Source: Thamnaconus septentrionalis (Eukaryota; Chordata; Actinopteri; Tetraodontiformes; Monacanthidae). Taken from it: 64,000 nt of DNA. The number at the start of each line of letters is the position of its first letter. Position 1 is the stretch's first letter. The translations under genes were made by a program, and so were the position numbers. The stretch covers positions 7,214,501-7,278,500 of the forward strand of contig CM020507.1 in the NCBI GenBank assembly GCA_009823395.1, in the 5' to 3' direction. The notes beneath the pieces were generated by a model. That model was not told the origin of the DNA, ran no database searches, and saw nothing but the letters and a program-made list of their open reading frames with translations. Positions 25,901 through 36,077 of the stretch are shown piece after piece.

Positions 25901-27788
25901 ACCTTCCGACAGCAATACGCTGCCTATAGTCTAGAAAAAATAAATCCTTTTTTTGCGGATGTTCTATTCACGGACCTGTAAAGTGAGCTCTATCTCTTCC
26001 TGATTGGTCCTCAGGGACGCCTGTGCCTATAGCACCTGTTACACCTCACTGAGAGGATGTCCTCCCAGCCATCAGCCCCCAACCTGCACGACAACAATGC
26101 AGAGATGCTTTAACAAAACACACGGACGTTAAATATAGAACTCGGGGCCGTCATCCCTGTGGAGCGCCCGCCTGACACCATTGTCACTGGCCAACGCTAC
26201 ACTCACAGAAATGTGAACCTTTGGGCACAGTTTGAGGACAAAGTGTGGGGATAGACAAAGATTATTCTCTGCGCCACATTGTCTTCCTGCTCTATCTCTG
26301 CCTACAGGGCAGGGCTTCCCTGTCACTGACACTATGTTACTGATACAACACCAGCAAACAGAGGAGAGGATCTTCGGCAGCCTCTCTGCTCCGTTGTTGA
26401 CCAAAGGAGCCGACTTTGGCTGCCTTTGTCAGCCGTTGTTCCAGATGCTTGGCTTTGTGTAAAAAGATCTGGTGAATGTGCTCCCTGTGACAGAACCGCA
26501 GTGTCACAAGAAGAAGCAGCAAAACTGCCCCCTTCTGGCCATGGCGGACATCAACTGAGAAAACCCAGATTCTTGCAGGCAGCGGCAGACTTGAATTAAT
26601 GTGCTATTACGAACAGAGGTGGCAATTGGCAAATATTTGTACGTTCGGCATTTAAGAAAAAGTATTGATTCTTGTGTAGAAAACAATACTGTTTGAACTT
26701 CTTTACTCACGTAAAAGTAAGAAAGTACAGGTTCAGAATTGTACTTCAGTAAAAATTAAAAATCTTTTTGCAAATAAACAACTTTTGTATTTGTTGTTAC
26801 ATAAGTATTTGCACTTTAATAACAATAACCAATATTGCTTTTTTATTTTAATTTTCTCTGTGTTGAAAATGTACTGAAGAGTGACCCCAAAGCCGAGGTA
26901 CCCTTAAAAAAATCTCCCTCTAAAATATTGAACAACACAACAGTATTGTTCAAATAGCTCAATTTCAAGCAACAACAACAATAATATAAGTGAATTACCT
27001 TCAATAGAATTTGTATCATTTAAATACAAAAGTAACAAACATGTTTTTCCAATGTAAGATGCAGAAATACTGATATTTGTGTACAGATGTAGGGAGTAAA
27101 AGGAAAAAGACGTCAAAAAAAGAACTGCTGAAGTAAAATACAGATACCTGAAAAATCTTCCCATCTGATAATGAACAGACATTTCTGAGGCATGTCAGGA
27201 AGCAGAATCCAAAGAGAACATGCAAGATAAGACAAGATTTGTCGAGACTGGCGTATTAAATGAACATTTCTCCACCCAGGTCAAAAAACATTCCTCAGAC
27301 TGTCTGCACAATCAGGGGATCATCTTTCCAGTGGAGCTGCGAGGCTGGTTGGCAGCACCGAGGAACATCCTGAGCATTAACACCCAGACCACAGCTGTGT
27401 CAACAACACGGCCCACGCCGCAGGCTCCTCAGATAGTGCTATCTGGGCAAGGATAAAGCAAATAGCAAGAATTAAATGGGCACATCTGACTTCCAACCGC
27501 CGGCCTGCAGCCGGTTGGACCTGTATCAGTTAACATTTAGATCCTTGTTTTACAAAAGCAACAGTTCAAAGCTTCCGCTTCTCATTTTCATAACAGGCCC
27601 ATTGGGAAAAAAAATATGTTTTGCATCATGTAAGCTGTGACGGCGGTAAAGACATTGTACCCTCATAAAAAAACAAACTAAACTGATACCGATGTGAGGA
27701 CAGAAATGATTAAATCACTCTGAAGTGGTGTCTGCAGACAGCTCTCTTAAAGAAACCATCTGGAGCTGACGACTGGGGTTAAGTGAAA

Positions 27789-29023
27789 TGGGGAGGAAAT
27801 ATCTAGGCACAAATACTAATATCTCCCCAACACGTATTCCGTCGTTCCGGTACTTAAGATGAGGATTTCAAAGTAAAGTACGTAATAATTAATTTAATCT
27901 GACTCCATTTGATAATAATAACTTTACTTTTGTATATCGGTTGAGAGAAAGACTTGATTACTAGTTAAGAATATAGACTCAATATGATTGAATTCTAGTG
28001 ATTCCGACAGTAGTCTTCAGTTCAGGGATGGCTTACATACATTAACAAACTATTCAGTTTATTTATTTAACATGGAAGAATAGCCTGATGTCTGGGTTGG
28101 AGTATTCAGAGGTTATTGAACATGATACCCAATCTTATCTGTCCAACTCAGAGGTTAAGGGTTTGAATAATGTCCAGTGAAACTTACCATATAACTAAGG
28201 TCATTGGGATTCTGATTAATCCCTATCTTAGTTCAGTGATGGCAGATATAGACAAATCATTCAGTGACCTTCTTAACATAGAAGAACAGCCCAGACATCT
28301 AGGTTGAGATATTCAGAGGTTTATATAATCTAACTCAATAGTAGAAAAACATGATACTCAATCTTTTCTATTCAACTCAGAGGTAAAGAGTACAAGCATT
28401 ACTTGGATAAATTTACCATATAACTGAAGACTAAATCAACATTCAATGTCAGATAATTATCCACATAGAACAAAAGTCTCAACAAGTTGATATTGAAGGA
28501 AATGGATAACATACCAGTTTATTGCGACGTCCAGAGTAAAATGCAACAAAATGTAACAGACCGGTTGTGTGAAAATGATGGTACGCAGACCAAGAAGAGG
28601 AACAGGATCAGCCAAAAGACCCCTCAGATTCTTGTTCCTTCTCTTAAATATCCTCCCAGAACAGAGACACCTCTACCATGCATATTTAAAAGATTCAAAT
28701 CAAATATATTCTTCCTCGAACCTTTTGGTCATCAGGGGTTATTTTCCACAGTAACAATAGATCACCAAGACCTTCACACCTCTCGCACTGAGTCTCACAA
28801 CATTTCAAAGGAAAGTTATAAACAAAAGGCAGAGACAGTCCCCAAATGCACATCAAACAAACCCAAGGAGATACCTTTTTGGCCCTCGGGGATTCCTTTC
28901 CCGTGACATGTAAATCAAGTTAGTTAATTACAATGGGTGAAATTAACACAGTTGTAACCCCGTCTGGGAAGAGCTTCCATTATTAGAGAAAACGCTTCAG
29001 GATGTGGATTTGACTGTCTTACA
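27789..29023 (-). repeat. 3' LTR of the endogenous retrovirus (1235 bp)
   Basis: Direct repeat of 34061-35306. In provirus orientation it begins TGTAAGAC and ends CTCCCCA; the other copy ends CCCCTACA, so this copy lacks three bases of the expected TACA end. About the first 700 bases (27790-28490) match the other copy with no substitution that I could see. Confidence 0.93.
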
Positions 29024-29041
29024 GTTTCCCCTTTTGGCCCC
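29024..29041 (-). other. Polypurine tract next to the 3' LTR
   Basis: On the minus strand the sequence GGGGCCAAAAGGGGAAAC directly precedes the 3' LTR, the normal place for second-strand priming. Confidence 0.75.
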
Positions 29042-29146
29042 TGAGAGCCATCTGGAAAACAAAAAAGTTAAGAACAAATGAACATAGAATGAAACGATAG
29101 GGGTCAAGTTGAGAATTGACAGTCCTTTTCCACATCCATAGTAGTA

Positions 29147-30629
29147 TCATTTCAGTCCCTGTAAATCTGGTAGTTGCAGGGGACCGAGTACCAGGGCAGA
29201 GTGTGCGGCTCTGCGGAGAGAACGGAGAGCGCATCGGATGTAGCAACATTGGATCAGGGTGGCAATGAATATGACTGCGCTAACAATCACACATCCCTTG
29301 AACACCCAGTCCCACCAAGTGTATGCATATTGGGCCGAGCGTGTAGATGAACTGGATAGGATTTCCGCTGTCTTCTTGGCCAAATTGACCTGCACTTGGG
29401 CTTGGGTGAGATGGTAGCCTGTGTTTTGAATGATCCCTTCAACCAAGTCCATGGTTTCTGAAAGGGCTTGGGTGCTCTCTTCGTAGAAGGTGTCCTCCCA
29501 CCAGGGAGAGATGTCCAGGTCCAGTGGAACTCTGCCCAAAATGTTAAGTTGACCCATAGAAAAGTCCTCTGTTACCTCCAGGCAAAAGCTGTGATTTGCT
29601 GGGCAGGTTAATCCTCCAAAGGAAAAAGAGTTAATTTCGCTGGTGACACACCACTGTGTGTGTGACACCTGGATGGCATCTGTTTATCCATGCAGAGACT
29701 GGACACTGATGAGCTTTGAATCATTCTGTGAGAAAGGCTTGAGGGTATTACAAGTACAGATAATATAACTTGGAGTTTCATGACAACATGTGCGAGAGGT
29801 AAACAAGGTCTCAGTGTCCCTTACTGTCATATACCCCATGATGTGGTCCCATTTTATTACCTGATTCTTCACCACATTGCCTATTGAGCGTATGGTGGTG
29901 GAATTTGGAAAAACCTGTTCTGGGTGAATAAGTGGGAAAGTGACAAAGAACCCGATACAACCAATACATTCACTGTTGGTATACATTAATACAGTAGACA
30001 ACAATTCCGAATAATTGATATCTTTCATTTCTCCAGACATGAACCATCTATGTAAATCTAGAGTGTCGATCAAATCGTTTAGTGCATGTCTAGGAGTCTT
30101 TTGTAGGCGCAGATCTAGAATCTCTTGTCTAGGAGTTGTAAATAAATCTTGTGCGTATGTTTTACAAGCAATATCATGTTCAATAATGCGAGTCTGATTG
30201 AAGAGTAAATGGCTAACAGTTAAAAGGGCTCGCGCCTCCGATTTTACTGCTTTGATGATGTTTTCATTGCTATTGATGAGGTGTTGAAAACCAGTGGCTA
30301 CTTGATTTGCTATCCATGATGAGTATAGTGTTTGGTCGGTTTTCTGTGGAGGAAGTTATGTTAAATCGTAAATCAGTATATGCTGTGTGTGTGAGATTAT
30401 GTGAGACTGTATGTGTGCATCTATATATGTTCGGCTCTAGATCCTTCGTGTCATAACACTTTTTAGGATCTAGTCCATGGTTCGACTGTTGGTAAATCAC
30501 TATAATAGAGCCAATTTTGGAGTGTGGCGTGTTTCTGAGTTGGTACCACGTTGTGAGGTTGTGGAAAATTGATGGGGAGACCTGTGAAATGGCTGCCTTG
30601 ATCAGATTCAATTTGGAGAGGTGCTCCAA
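29147..30629 (-). pseudogene. Retroviral envelope remnant (surface fragment and membrane-anchored part)
   Basis: From about 30590 down to 30270 one frame carries three N-glycosylation sequons (two NLT and one NIT) and resembles part of an envelope surface protein. A frameshift near 30330 leads to a second frame that continues to 29147 with one in-frame TAA at 29684. This part has a Cys pair (RTCCHE, CTC), a heptad-like stretch, and near its end a hydrophobic segment (GCVIVSAVIFIATLIQCC) fitting the transmembrane anchor, then a short basic tail. The signal peptide and N-terminal surface region are missing. Envelope identity is inferred from position, sequons and the anchor. Confidence 0.75.
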
Positions 30630-31587
30630 ACAGAGGGATAATTTGGTTCGCTAAGACCCGTGCCACTGTTCTTGCGGAGTTGTTTCGAGTAGGGATGACA
30701 TCACCCCATTTGGAGAATTTGTCAATTACAACGAGACAATAGCGGTACCCCCCTTTGGCACTGGGAAACGGACCAATGAAATCCATCTGTAATGCTTCCC
30801 ATGGGCCTTTGGGTGCATTTGGCCTGCACAGTTTAGTGCGGCCAGGTTTTCCTTGGTTGTGGGCAGCACACACAAGGCAAGAGGCACACCAGCTGTCCAC
30901 ATTTTCCGCCATCGCTGGCCACCAGAATTGTTGTTTAATCAATTGTAGTGTTTTGTCAGCGGAAACATGTGCATAGTCGTGATACAATTTTATCACGGGT
31001 TTATGTAATGATGCAGGAACAACATATTTATTCTCTCTGAGAATGGTGCCATCTTTGATTTCGATTAGCTTATCTTGCGTCAACTGTGGTGTAAGTTCTT
31101 CATCAGTGACCCACAAATCTTTCTGGTATTGTTTTATGTCAATCGGTGTAGTCGGGATGGTTCTTATAGCAGGTGTATCTGACATTTTCAGTGTCAAATT
31201 TGTACCATGTATTGCTGCCTGTTTGGCTAACTGATCAACAATGTTGTTGTTTTGTTCATGCACGTCCGGGTTTCTATGAATATGCGCTCGGACTTTGATC
31301 ACAGACATGGAGTTTTGACACGCTTGAATCTCTTGCCAGATTGATGTAATTGTAGAGAAGTGTTTGATTGGTGTTCCTGTCGAGGTTAGAAATTTGCGTA
31401 ATTGCCATTGAGCCATGTAATCATGTACTGTGCCAAAAACATATCGCGAGTCTGTGAAAACACATAGTGGTTCAGGGTGTTTTGGCAGAACTTGGTTTAG
31501 ACGTTGATAGTCAATACCAAACCTCCACTTCCCGGATACCTTCGCACCGCAAACATGGAGAGTTGGCAGCTGAGCTACATTGTCTGA
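30463..31587 (-). pseudogene. Retroviral pol remnant: RT edge, RNase H end, N-terminal integrase
   Basis: After an in-frame stop the frame shows the first RT block (KWRFGIDYQRLN, about 31495-31535). Within some 40 bases it passes into the RNase H motif TDSRY (about 31441-31455), so the catalytic YXDD core of RT is missing. Integrase follows: an HX3H...CX2C zinc finger (residues ending CASCLVC) and a catalytic core with the first Asp (LQMDFIGPF) and second Asp (ESDQGSHFTG). The reading diverges right after this second Asp, so the catalytic Glu and C-terminal domain are gone. Both losses look like internal deletions. Confidence 0.9.
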
Positions 31588-32184
31588 CTATCCTCTAGCT
31601 TCAAGCTCTTTAACAATTTCAACAACAGCAGTCTCTGCTTCTGGTTTGATTTTGTATTGTTTTTGTGGTGGCGGTGGATTTCCTTCAACACTCACCTCAA
31701 AATCAATAAGGCCACAATCATGTTCATGATTGGCCCACGCGTCACTGTGTTTTATCATTAATTGTTGGACTGGGTCGGTGTTGGTGATGGGCATAATGCT
31801 CGCACAGTTTCTGACTGATTTCTTTTTGGCTGTTTTGTCTGTAAGAATCTCAATTTGTTTTTCTAAACAGTGAATAATAAAGCCATGCTTTTCCATTATG
31901 TCCATGCCCAAAACCGTACCCTCGCTGTTTCCCGGTAAATACCAGAGCGGCTCTGTTAGCACTGCTGCGCCTAGATCAATCCGGACTGGTTTTGTAAGAG
32001 TTGCTGTCATTATTGTGTCACCTATTCCTTTGATCTGAATGGTTTCACCTGTTAAAGGTAATGGAATATCTGTGCAGGAGCAAGCAGCACCGGTGTCAAT
32101 TAATATATCTACTAATCGGCCTCCCAGATTAGATTTTACTTTTATACGGTTGCTGCTGGAAACAATGCTCCCAATGGAGGCCAC
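31588..32184 (-). pseudogene. Retroviral aspartic protease and start of pol
   Basis: The open frame has the catalytic motif LIDTGAACS at about residues 29-37 and a VLGMDIM segment where the retropepsin second conserved block (often with GRD/GMD) falls. The C-terminal part (QYKIKPEAET... to LEARG) resembles the N-terminal end of reverse transcriptase. It shares its frame with the upstream nucleocapsid across a TAG, and ends at a further in-frame TAG at 31585-31588. Confidence 0.85.
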
Positions 32185-32565
32185 GCATCCCTATTGTTGT
32201 TCGTCGATTTGTTCTGGAGCAGCTAGAATATTGGTGTGAGGACTGCGCGTTTCTGTGTTCCCGATGTAGGAAGTTTTAAAATGGTTTCATGGATATTTAT
32301 TGGTTGATTTCTTAAATCTAAATCGGGACTGTGGGGTACCATGCAGCTTGAAACACCGTTCTCTTTTATGGCCAGGTCGATGACAATAGTCGCAAATGAC
32401 GACATTATTGTCCCCCTCAGCCACCCACTGTGTTGCAGCTACGGGGCGTGGCTTGAGAGCTTTTGATCTCTGCTCTATCTTTGTGGCCCATTCAACAAGT
32501 GCATTAAACGTGTTGTGGGTGGGTCCCCACCAGAGCCAACGCATTCTGGACAAGTGGTCCAGCAT
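32185..32565 (-). pseudogene. Retroviral nucleocapsid (CCHC zinc knuckle), interrupted
   Basis: This frame contains CDYCHRPGHKRERC, a CX2CX4HX4C zinc knuckle of retroviral nucleocapsid. It runs into a TGA at 32287-32289, continues in the same frame, and then meets a TAG followed by GGA just before the protease. The TAG-GGA context resembles the gag-pol readthrough stop of gammaretroviruses, making the TGA the likely mutation. That last point is inference. Confidence 0.8.
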
Positions 32566-33823
32566 TGTTGCGTAGCATTTGTAGGAGGATTTCGTGGTTG
32601 CGGTTGCAATCCTCTACCCCACTGTATTCTTTGAAAACCACCCACATGTGCTCCGCAAATGTCTCGAACGTCTCCTTGTTTGATTGTTTAATATCAAGGA
32701 TTCGGTGCCATTCAGCCTGTGGCGGTCCTCTCATCTGAAGCAAAACTTCTTTTATTCTATTATAAATGCCGTCGTTAGTTTCACCGGGTTGTCTTTCAAG
32801 GATTGTTCCAGTCCTCAATCCCTGAGGAATTTTAGAGTGTAAATCTTCTGGAACCGTAATCAAAACTATCTGCCACACATCGCGGGGCTCTAGATTGTAA
32901 ACTAATGCTTGGAGCATTAGTTTGTCCCAGTAACTCTGGAACGGGCCGCGGCGGGGCATGATGCCGATAACTTCGCGATGCTTCGAAGTTTCTTCACAAG
33001 ACAATGCTCTGGTAATGGTGGTTACACCATTGTTCGCATCTGTAACCGTTTTGACGACTGAAACATTGACGGATTTACTCTTTTTAAGATGAGTTTTCAT
33101 CCGGTTTCGTTTGTCTTGCTTCGAGTGAGAGGTGTACCGGCTGAGTGACGGATAGAGCGGGCTTTCTGCTGTTGCGAGAACTGTGGAGGTTGTAGGAATC
33201 TCATTGGCGGTGTCGACCTGAGTTACAGGGCACCCGGTGATGAGGGTAATATCCTCATCTTCACTGTCGTCTTGATTATAATTCTCTACATTTTTGGAGC
33301 TAATAACAGCCTCTTTTATAGCCGCAACTGGAAAACCGGCATCGTCATAGTAGTCTTCTAGCTGAGAAGTGTGGCGTTTGTCTAGTTTTAGTTTTTGTTT
33401 TAGCAGTTTAATTTCCGCCTCCATTGTTTTACTTTGTCGTGCCCAGTTTATTTTGTCATAATGAAATGCGTCGATTTGTGCGCGTAGTCTTTTCATTTCT
33501 TCAGAGCGTAATGTTTCTAAATCTCTGGTGTTTTCTAAAGTGCGGCGTCCTTCTGCTATGGTTTTTGAGTCGTTACGCCGGAGTAAATAAACGATCGCGA
33601 TAGAGAGGTCGCGGAATTTGCTTTTAGATTGTAATGCGACTCCCTTTGTGGAATACCAGTGAAGAATTTCACTGTTATCCCATCTTAAATCTACGCCGAG
33701 ATCGCTCAGACGAACTAACGTTTCGTATAAACGCGAACCAGCCATGTCCATGATTTGCTCATCCATGCCTACACTTGAACATCCCTGTCCCAGTGAATTG
33801 TGAGATGAAACTTTGCCCCCCAT
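32504..33823 (-). pseudogene. Retroviral gag (matrix-capsid part), frame broken near its end
   Basis: An open frame of 439 codons begins about 240 bases inside the 5' LTR. It starts MGGKVS, which fits an N-myristoylation signal, and has a charged middle region with a coiled-coil-like stretch (residues about 95-155). The region near residues 295-420 resembles a capsid in position and composition (WDKLMLQALV, then a block near ETFEHM-type helices). It stops at 32504, while the zinc knuckle continues in another frame that overlaps the last 60 bases, so a one-base frameshift has occurred near 32520-32560. The assignment rests mainly on position and myristoylation motif; the sequence itself is not one I recognise. 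Confidence 0.75.
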
Positions 33824-34039
33824 CGGATTTCTACGGTCTCCGATCTAACAATGGATATGTCGATCCGTTCTATTTTATGTGTCTATATGTGATGTGCGTT
33901 CAAACTTTCCCTCTTATTATTACTGTCTTAAATTTGTACTTACCACAGAAGCTGTAGGTAAACACACAGGGATTCAAACCTCATTGCTTAACGTGCCGGA
34001 ATTGACTTCTCTCGCCTTCCTGCTTAATGCGATCGCGAG

Positions 34040-34057
34040 ATCACGTCGGGGTCACCA
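34040..34057 (-). other. Retroviral primer-binding site, tRNA-Trp type
   Basis: The plus strand reads atcacgtcggggtcacca, identical to the 3' end of vertebrate tRNA-Trp with CCA, so the proviral strand is its complement. It sits three bases inside the 5' LTR, where a primer-binding site is expected. Confidence 0.88.
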
Positions 34058-34060
34058 AAC

Positions 34061-35306
34061 TGTAGGGGAGGAAATATCTAGGCACAAATACTAATATCTC
34101 CCCAACACGTATTCCGTCGTTCCGGTACTTAAGATGAGGATTTCAAAGTAAAGTACGTAATAATTAATTTAATCTGACTCCATTTGATAATAATAACTTT
34201 ACTTTTGTATATCGGTTGAGAGAAAGACTTGATTACTAGTTAAGAATATAGACTCAATATGATTGAATTCTAGTGATTCCGACAGTAGTCTTCAGTTCAG
34301 GGATGGCTTACATACATTAACAAACTATTCAGTTTATTTATTTAACATGGAAGAATAGCCTGATGTCTGGGTTGGAGTATTCAGAGGTTATTGAACATGA
34401 TACCCAATCTTATCTGTCCAACTCAGAGGTTAAGGGTTTGAATAATGTCCAGTGAAACTTACCATATAACTAAGGTCATTGGGATTCTGATTAATCCCTA
34501 TCTTAGTTCAGTGATGGCAGATATAGACAAATCATTCAGTGACCTTCTTAACATAGAAGAACAGCCCAGACATCTAGGTTGAGATATTCAGAGGTTTATA
34601 TAATCTAACTCAATAGTAGAAAAACATGATACTCAATCTTTTCTATTCAACTCAGAGGTAAAGAGTACAAGCATTACTTGGATAAATTTACCATATAACT
34701 GAAGACTAAATCAACATTCAATGTCAGATAATTATCCACATAGAACAAAAGTCTCAACAAGTTGATATTGAAGGGAAATGGATAACATACCAGTTTATTG
34801 CGACGTCCAGAGTAAAAATGCAACAAAAATGTAACAGACCGGTTGTGTGAAAATGATGGTACGCAGACCAAGAAGAGGGAACAGGATCAGCCAAAAAGAC
34901 CCCCTCAGATTCTTGTTCCTTCTCTTAAATATCCTCCCAGAACAGAGACACCTCTACCATGCATATTTAAAAGATTCAAATCAAATATATTCTTCCTCGG
35001 GAACCTTTTGGTCATCAGGGGTTATTTTCCACAGTAACAATAGATCACCAAGACCTTCACACCTCTCGCACTGAGTCTCACAACATTTCAAAGGAAAGTT
35101 ATAAACAAAAGGCAGAGACAGTCCCCAAATGCACATCAAACAAACCCAAGGAGATACCTTTTGGCCCTCGGGGATTCCTTTCCCGTGACATGTAAATCAA
35201 GTTAGTTAATTACAATGGGTGAAATTAACACAGTTGTAACCCCGGTCTGGGAAGAGCTTCCATTATTAGAGAAAACGCTTCAGGATGTGGATTTGACTGT
35301 CTTACA
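34061..35306 (-). repeat. 5' LTR of the endogenous retrovirus (1246 bp)
   Basis: In provirus orientation this copy starts TGTAAGAC and ends CCCCTACA, a good TG...CA pair. It would carry the promoter for minus-strand transcription. The 11-bp length difference from the other LTR is fully accounted for by nine run-length changes plus three bases at the inner end. Confidence 0.93.
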
Positions 35307-35945
35307 AAGGTCAGAGGTCAGATGTCACTGCAGGTCATCAGGGCCTCATTAGCATCCTTCCACCACAGCATCCTGAGTTGGAAGTTGCAACATCTGACAG
35401 ATAGCTTTATTCATCTGTTCTGACGGTTCTGAGTTTGATTACCCGACGGTTGGGTCTACATGGTATCACTGCGTATTAACAAAAAGCAGCTGATATTTGA
35501 CTTAAGTGGTTATTCATTACAGAGGATGAAGAATCTAAGGATTAGAGTTATCGCTAAAAGAGATTTGAAAAATGGAGGAAAAAAGTTATTTTATGTTGAA
35601 ACCCGACAGCAGAAAACTATTATCAGGAGACGTCCGCTCCTGTTGTTCTATGTTTTACCTTCTGAACTTGCCAAGTGGATAATAGGACCAGTGGGTCGAA
35701 GGTTAATCCAATGAAGCAGACACTAAAGTTCTGAAAAGTCTCAGGACCACTTCAGTCAACACATAATATTGGCGATACCTATCAACACATGGATAGAATA
35801 AAAGACCAAAGTGAAATGAAAAAAGTTTTCAGGGATTCAGCTTTTGTTTTTTCTGTCATTCTCACATCAGCACTGGTACGCAGCATTTTATTCCTTCATG
35901 GAGTGATGATTTCTAAAATAATTTTATAATCATCGATTTATATCT

Positions 35946-36077
35946 GGCCCTGCGATGAACTGGCGACTTGTCCAGGGTGTACCCTGCCTTCGCCCTAAGA
36001 CAGCTGGGATAGGCTCCAGCAGACCCCCGTGACCCTGAGTGCAGGACCAAGCGGGTATAGAAGATGAATGAATGAAT
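35946..36077 (+). mobile_element. 5'-truncated L2-like retroposon with target duplication
   Basis: The 132-bp insert carries GCGATGAACTGGCGACTTG, AGGGTGTACCCTGCCTTCG, GCTGGGATAGGCTCCAGC and CCCCGTGACCCTGAG and ends in (GAAT)n. This is the conserved 3' tail shared by fish L2-type LINEs and tail-sharing SINEs. Exact 11-bp duplications GATTTATATCT flank it (35935-35945 and 36078-36088), showing target-primed insertion. Confidence 0.88.

Larger units (their letters stand above)
20651..27788. other. Gene-poor interval left of the endogenous retrovirus
   Basis: No exon recognised. It contains the 22.1 kb minisatellite, an L2-like fragment, a small tandem duplication at 22.78 kb, and AT-rich sequence. 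A GC-richer block at 24480-25020 has an open frame (24564-24917, plus) without recognisable domains. Confidence 0.5.
27789..35306 (-). mobile_element. Endogenous retrovirus with two LTRs, internally deleted
   Basis: A 7.5 kb provirus in minus orientation. Two long terminal repeats (right copy is the 5' LTR, left copy the 3' LTR) enclose, from right to left, a tRNA-Trp primer-binding site, a gag frame, a CCHC zinc knuckle, an aspartic protease, a pol remnant lacking the reverse-transcriptase core, half an integrase, envelope fragments and a polypurine tract. Apart from three bases at one end, the LTRs differ only by short-run length changes, so insertion looks recent. Deletions, in-frame stops and frameshifts make it defective. 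Gene order and a possible gag-pro stop readthrough resemble gamma/epsilon-type retroviruses, but the tRNA-Trp site is typical of alpharetroviruses. I do not assign a genus. No target duplication was evident. Confidence 0.93.
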
